The translations under genes and the position numbers were made by a program. From NCBI GenBank assembly GCA_024226555.1, contig JAAELO010000186.1:1-35507 (forward strand): a DNA stretch of 35,507 nt. The letters run 5' to 3'. Source of the stretch: Desulfobacterales bacterium (GTDB lineage: Bacteria > Desulfobacterota > Desulfobacteria > Desulfobacterales > JAAELO01). Under the pieces are notes generated by a model. That model was not told the DNA's origin. It was given only the letters and a program-made list of their open reading frames with translations, and ran no database searches. Positions 31,977 to 35,507 of this stretch are shown here, one piece after another. Positions within the stretch are counted from its first letter, which is position 1, and each line of letters begins with the position of its first letter.

Positions 31977-32996
31977 TTATTGTAGGGAATCAAAGAATTC
32001 AAATACTCTTTTCTCAACACTTTTATGAATTTTTTGTCTGTTTTTGTCTATACAAATGGGTATATTAGCCCGTATACCCCTTTCAGTACAGATAGGAAGA
32101 AAACTAAAATGATCACTTCCATCAACAATACTAATGTGATTCTTTGGTAGTTGCAGAAATAGATGAGAGCCTATTCGCAACCCTACTTTTTTGTTATCTG
32201 CAATCAAAATAAAGTAATTTTTAAGACTATTAAAACTTTGAAAATTAAGAGATCTTCCATACCCCGGATCTAATGCAACAACAGCTTTTATTCTTTCGTC
32301 CCTGTAAGATGTTTCCACAATTTTCGGATCGAATTTTTTAAAGTTTACCTTTTTGATATCTGAACACTTCTCATAGAAAAAAGGATCCTGGGATTTGCAA
32401 TCTGGATCAAGAGGATTCTGAAATTTCTTGAATGACAGTTTGGCACCCTTTAAGAGTAAAACAGAACTACCTCCCATGGAATGTCCTACTGCAAATATTC
32501 TTTTCTTGTCAATTCTACTCTTAAACGTAGACTTTTTTAATAAATTATCTAAAATAAACCGAAAATCATTAGCCCTGTGCCATACCCGGATTACACCAAA
32601 AACGGAGTCTTGCCCTGTTGTATTGTTTGGGTGATTGACTGAAGCTGCTATATAACCACGTTTTACAAAATATTCTGCAAGCCAGGCCAGATTAAGATTA
32701 TTGCCACCAGAGCCATGGGACAAAAGAAGTAGAGGATATTTTTTACTTCTTTTACTTATTGGAATTTTTTCAATTCCCTTAAACCCTTTGAACACCGAAC
32801 TGTTAACCTGATTCGACTTCTTTTTTGTATCACCAGGGTACCAGACAATTACTGATAGTTTTCTAAATCTAACACTATCGTACATAACCATATTACGATA
32901 CCCAACACTATTTTCAGAAGCAATTAAATCAAAATTAATGCCAAATACAAGAAATAAAACGAATACCAAGAAATATTTTTTAAAGTTATATTGCAT
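31977..32996 (-). CDS. Secreted alpha/beta hydrolase
   Basis: 339 residues. Signal peptide about 1-26 (ending FDLIASE). LLLSHGSGGNN supplies the oxyanion region, AVGHSMGGSSVLL the nucleophile elbow (Ser173), VVALDPGYG follows, and VDGSDHFSFLP near residue 300 holds the likely catalytic His. The plan (N-terminal YRNMVMYDSVR...WYPGD, then SHGSGG) is that of the predicted dienelactone hydrolase / PAF-acetylhydrolase-like group of secreted esterases. The C-terminal insert has cysteine pairs (DCKSQDPFFYEKC, PICTERG...PICIDK) that could form disulfides, fitting export. Monocistronic on the minus strand. Confidence 0.88.
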   Translation of the reverse strand: MQYNFKKYFLVFVLFLVFGINFDLIASENSVGYRNMVMYDSVRFRKLSVIVWYPGDTKKKSNQVNSSVFKGFKGIEKIPISKRSKKYPLLLLSHGSGGNNLNLAWLAEYFVKRGYIAASVNHPNNTTGQDSVFGVIRVWHRANDFRFILDNLLKKSTFKSRIDKKRIFAVGHSMGGSSVLLLKGAKLSFKKFQNPLDPDCKSQDPFFYEKCSDIKKVNFKKFDPKIVETSYRDERIKAVVALDPGYGRSLNFQSFNSLKNYFILIADNKKVGLRIGSHLFLQLPKNHISIVDGSDHFSFLPICTERGIRANIPICIDKNRQKIHKSVEKRVFEFFDSLQ

Positions 32997-33299
32997 AACT
33001 ATCTCCGTTTACAATTAAAAAGGTTCCAGTACAAAACGGACTAAAATTAATATTGATAATAGTGTTTGTCAAGAGACTTGTCGCCTTTATAAAAAAGACA
33101 ATAAGGCACCTGTTAAGCTATAAAGTGTGATAACGATTTTTCAAACACGATTACAAACATTATAATCCAGAGAAATAGTTAGGGACGCCTGGATGCGTCG
33201 GGATAAACGGGTATAGTGTCGCAGGATGTTATCAATGCACCTTTGACGATTCTTAAAGTTCTGGTAGTGTAACCAAAAGAAAAAAGCATCCTACTGGGA
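32997..33299. other. Intergenic, no gene seen
   Basis: Spacer of about 300 bp. GACGCCTGGATGCGTC (33184-33199) is a small hairpin in a less AT-rich block that continues into the ankyrin gene. No frame supported. Confidence 0.4.
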
Positions 33300-33896
33300 C
33301 TATTTTGAAGCATTGATACTTTTCAGGTATTCTACTATTTCGTTGCTATTCCGGATTCTTGCCATCTCTACTAAGGTCAGTTCCGGTTGGGCCGGATCAA
33401 AAAAGTCGGTGGTCGCTCCCCTGGCTACCATCATTTTTACCAGATCCAGGTTTAATCCGGTGACAGCATATGCAATGGGCGGATACCCTTTATTATCGAG
33501 GACTTTCAGTTTTGCGCCGTTGCTTAACAGCATTTCTGCCAAATCAAGATTGCCTTTGCCGGCAGCATAATGGAGCGGTGTCCTGTTAAACCAGTCTCTT
33601 TTATTGACGTCAGCCCCTTTTTCTATAATCACTTTTGCTGCTGCGTTCACTTCATAAAAATAGTTCGGCTGATGATAATCGCTTAAAAAATGCAGACCCG
33701 TAAATTTTTTATCGCCTTTCACTATATTCACATCGGCATTTAAATCTACCATTTTTTTAATTGACTCTAAACTTCCTCCACCAAAGTGTTCACAGGCAAC
33801 GATGAAATAATGATTGACTTCTTCCTGAGTATATTTTTGACAGGATAAGGACAACAAAAAAAGAAAAATAACTGCTAGTTTTTTAATGTGTTTCAA
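33300..33896 (-). CDS. Ankyrin-repeat lipoprotein
   Basis: 198 residues. Signal peptide with lipobox LSLSC (Cys19), then four or so ankyrin repeats: SLESIKKMVDLNADVNIV, AAKVIIEKGADVNKRD, NRTPLHYAAGKGNLDLAEMLL and GYPPIAYAVTGLNLDLVKMMV. It is a membrane-anchored interaction module; the partner is unknown. Its codons are more G+C-rich than those of the neighbours, suggesting a different origin. It is the second ankyrin protein of the window, unrelated in context to the 1313-residue fusion. Confidence 0.88.
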   Translation of the reverse strand: MKHIKKLAVIFLFLLSLSCQKYTQEEVNHYFIVACEHFGGGSLESIKKMVDLNADVNIVKGDKKFTGLHFLSDYHQPNYFYEVNAAAKVIIEKGADVNKRDWFNRTPLHYAAGKGNLDLAEMLLSNGAKLKVLDNKGYPPIAYAVTGLNLDLVKMMVARGATTDFFDPAQPELTLVEMARIRNSNEIVEYLKSINASK

Positions 33897-34020
33897 ACCT
33901 TTATCTCCTAATAATAAACTTCAATAATCACCATTATCACACAGGGTTCTTTTTTTACAACCATATAGTTCAACCTTGATTAACCAGAAGAAAAAATTAA
34001 TGACGCTCCCTAATATCCTT

Positions 34021-34154
34021 TAAGGGAGTCTCTAATAACTGATCTTTTTGCGAAACACAGATATAACAAAAATAAAACTGTAGTAAAATCAACCCGTTGT
34101 TTTTTGTTACGTCTTGTTTTTTATCAAAAATTCTAATTATTAGAGGTTCCCTTA
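34021..34154. mobile_element. MITE-like element, subtype A
   Basis: TTAAGGGAGTCTCTAATAACTG ... CTAATTATTAGAGGTTCCCTTAA. It has matching TTAA at both outer ends. It ends 10 bp after the GDPD stop (minus strand), so its hairpin may terminate that gene. Confidence 0.88.
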
Positions 34155-34164
34155 AATAACATAA

Positions 34165-35160
34165 CTATTTTTTTTTAATATAATTTTTTTTTACTGAGGA
34201 ACTAATTGTATCAATCCTGTTGGTCCAGACATATCCCGAATATCCACCGGGAATAAGGGCTAAATCATTTTCGTTGTCAAATCCTCCGGACCATTTCCCC
34301 TTCATATTGACCAGGAAAACCTTTGTATTTACAGATTTCATTCTTTCAAGAAATTTCTCAGGCCAGCCCCACAAAAACTTTGTATATTGAATTGGGAGAT
34401 GAAGCTGAACATTTTTGATGTTCTCTGGGATATATCCACTCCAACCTATTAACTCATAAGAGATCAAAGCCTTTTTGATAATTTTTTTTGAGAAGGTTTT
34501 TACTTGTGGATATCTTTTTTTTATAGTTTTAATGGCTTGGTCATTCCCATAAATTGAAATATTTTCTAAATCTCCAGTTGAAAGCAAACTCAATTCCATA
34601 AGTAATAACTCACCAATTTCGTTTCCACTATCTTTAATATGGATAAGAAAAGCTTTTCCTTTAAAATTTTTAAAAATATCTTCAATTGATGTCATAAGTC
34701 CAACACCCTTTCCTCTTAAAGGGTAACTCTTTCCCTCATCATGAGTATATCCATATCCAACATCAAGTTTTTGAAGTTCTTTCAATGTAAAGTCAGAGAC
34801 TTTTCCATGACCATTAGTTCTAAAATCAATAATATAGTCATGAAATACTACCAGTTTTTTATCCCGGGTAACTCTGATATCAAATTCCACCATATCAGCT
34901 CCATAGTTAAAAGCTGCTTTTATTGAAGGTATAGTATTTTCTATATAAAAATGCTCAGGAGGGTAAATTATTTTGGCCGTGTTAGTATTCCATTTCGCAT
35001 TTTCAATTTCAAAAGTTTGTCCAAGTCCTCTATGAGCAAGTAATGATATGTTTTTTTTTGATTTGTCAGTTACAAAGTTGCAGTTATTTAGAATTATAAA
35101 CAAAATCAAAATCAATAAAATTCTTACAAAATACTTTCTTTTGCTTTTATTCTTTGACAT
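34165..35160 (-). CDS. Glycerophosphodiester phosphodiesterase lipoprotein
   Basis: 331 residues. A membrane segment 11-24 with LNNC (Cys27) suggests a lipoprotein. GDPD signatures: LLAHRGLG (His43, Arg44), YIENTIPS (Glu74, Asn75), MVEFDIRVTRD (Glu92, Asp94) and VVFHDYIIDFRTNG (His107). These are the metal-binding and catalytic residues that hydrolyse glycerophosphodiesters to glycerol-3-phosphate and an alcohol. The C-terminal TIM-barrel strands are present (VFLVNMKGKWSGG ends the barrel). GDPD enzymes of this surface type feed phospholipid head-group salvage; the exact substrate is open. Monocistronic. Confidence 0.93.
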   Translation of the reverse strand: MSKNKSKRKYFVRILLILILFIILNNCNFVTDKSKKNISLLAHRGLGQTFEIENAKWNTNTAKIIYPPEHFYIENTIPSIKAAFNYGADMVEFDIRVTRDKKLVVFHDYIIDFRTNGHGKVSDFTLKELQKLDVGYGYTHDEGKSYPLRGKGVGLMTSIEDIFKNFKGKAFLIHIKDSGNEIGELLLMELSLLSTGDLENISIYGNDQAIKTIKKRYPQVKTFSKKIIKKALISYELIGWSGYIPENIKNVQLHLPIQYTKFLWGWPEKFLERMKSVNTKVFLVNMKGKWSGGFDNENDLALIPGGYSGYVWTNRIDTISSSVKKNYIKKK

Positions 35161-35365
35161 AGATATTTCTCATTATTTTCAATATTGTTCAAAAAAAATC
35201 ATTTTTAACATTTCACTTTAATACACATTAAGACTATGTTTTACTGAATGTATCAGGAGCATAGTTAAGTGTTTATTATCAAATAATCAACCTAAAAATA
35301 TAGATTCTTAGAATATGAATTAAGAAATCAGTTCATTTAAAACAATTAAGGGATTTTCAGGTTTA
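35161..35365. other. Intergenic, no gene seen
   Basis: AT-rich upstream region of the GDPD gene. No coding frame or clear promoter motif picked out. Confidence 0.4.
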
Positions 35366-35497
35366 TGGGAATCTCTAATAACCTCTCTTTTGACGAAATA
35401 CATTGTTATTTCCAAAAAAAACTGTAATAAAATCGGCTCGTTATTTTTTGAAATGCCTTGTATTTCATCCAAAATTTTAATTATTAGAGATTCCCCT
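35366..35497. mobile_element. MITE-like element, subtype A
   Basis: TTATGGGAATCTCTAATAACC ... AATTATTAGAGATTCCCCTAAG, about 132 bp. Its core is almost identical to the reverse complement of 31496-31627. Confidence 0.88.
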
Positions 35498-35507
35498 AAG
35501 ATTTCAG

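Noticed and set aside
31810-32028. A 72-codon plus-strand frame starting ATGGATCATTTCC
   Set aside because: It runs across the tRNA halves and the hairpin and into the end of the opposite gene, so it is not a protein gene.
2175-35497. CRISPR array suggested by many similar repeats
   Set aside because: The repeats are long inverted-repeat elements scattered kilobases apart, not short direct repeats with regular spacers, and no cas gene is present. The CARF-like domain belongs to RtcR.

Overview
The window is an AT-rich stretch (roughly one third G+C by eye) of a Gram-negative bacterial chromosome. Evidence for an outer membrane: several lipoproteins and two or three signal-peptide beta-barrel candidates. 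Sigma-54 control (RtcR plus a -24/-12 promoter) and a FadR-type regulator fit a proteobacterium-like or related marine lineage, but I cannot name the organism. Intergenic DNA is unusually rich in palindromic repeats: at least 12 copies, in several subtypes, of a 50-225 bp element with GGGAAYCTCTAATAA-type terminal inverted repeats, plus other hairpin families.

Layout. 1-480: the 3' end of an rRNA operon (5S gene and terminator) followed by a decayed second 5S plus terminator. 984-1971: a small P-loop kinase and a lipoprotein. 2699-6796: a tight seven-gene minus-strand operon (zinc-peptidase-like protein, small membrane protein, pyruvate-kinase C-terminal-domain-like protein, two GNATs of which one is broken, alpha/beta hydrolase, hotdog thioesterase). 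7516-8277: an outer membrane protein. 8583-13259: a more G+C-rich pair, a DUF3360-type permease with a duplicated leader and a large Cache-PAS-CBS-nucleotidyltransferase sensor.

14038-21446: fadR, an AlgI-like MBOAT acyltransferase, a 1313-residue SGNH/pseudo-esterase/ankyrin/TPR fusion and a DUF3187-like barrel. All are on the minus strand, with a good FadR operator ahead of fadR. This looks like a cell-surface O-acylation system with an unprecedented-looking partner protein. 21766-26285: an RNA-repair locus, rtcA-rtcB-CPCC protein, transcribed from a near-perfect sigma-54 promoter and facing rtcR. After rtcR lies a small islet (a GAF-like membrane protein and a convergent 47-residue ORF), bounded on its far side by a copy of the 3' end of rtcR.

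29139-35160: a GNAT, a small membrane protein, an old-yellow-enzyme reductase, a secreted alpha/beta hydrolase, an ankyrin lipoprotein and a GDPD lipoprotein. At 31838-31918 lie the two halves of one class II tRNA in reversed order (3' half first), with complementary acceptor and anticodon stems, a promoter-like sequence upstream and a hairpin downstream. It is either a circularly permuted tRNA gene or a tRNA-array or attachment-site relic. Its presence in the same window as a full RtcA/RtcB/RtcR repair system is the most intriguing observation here.
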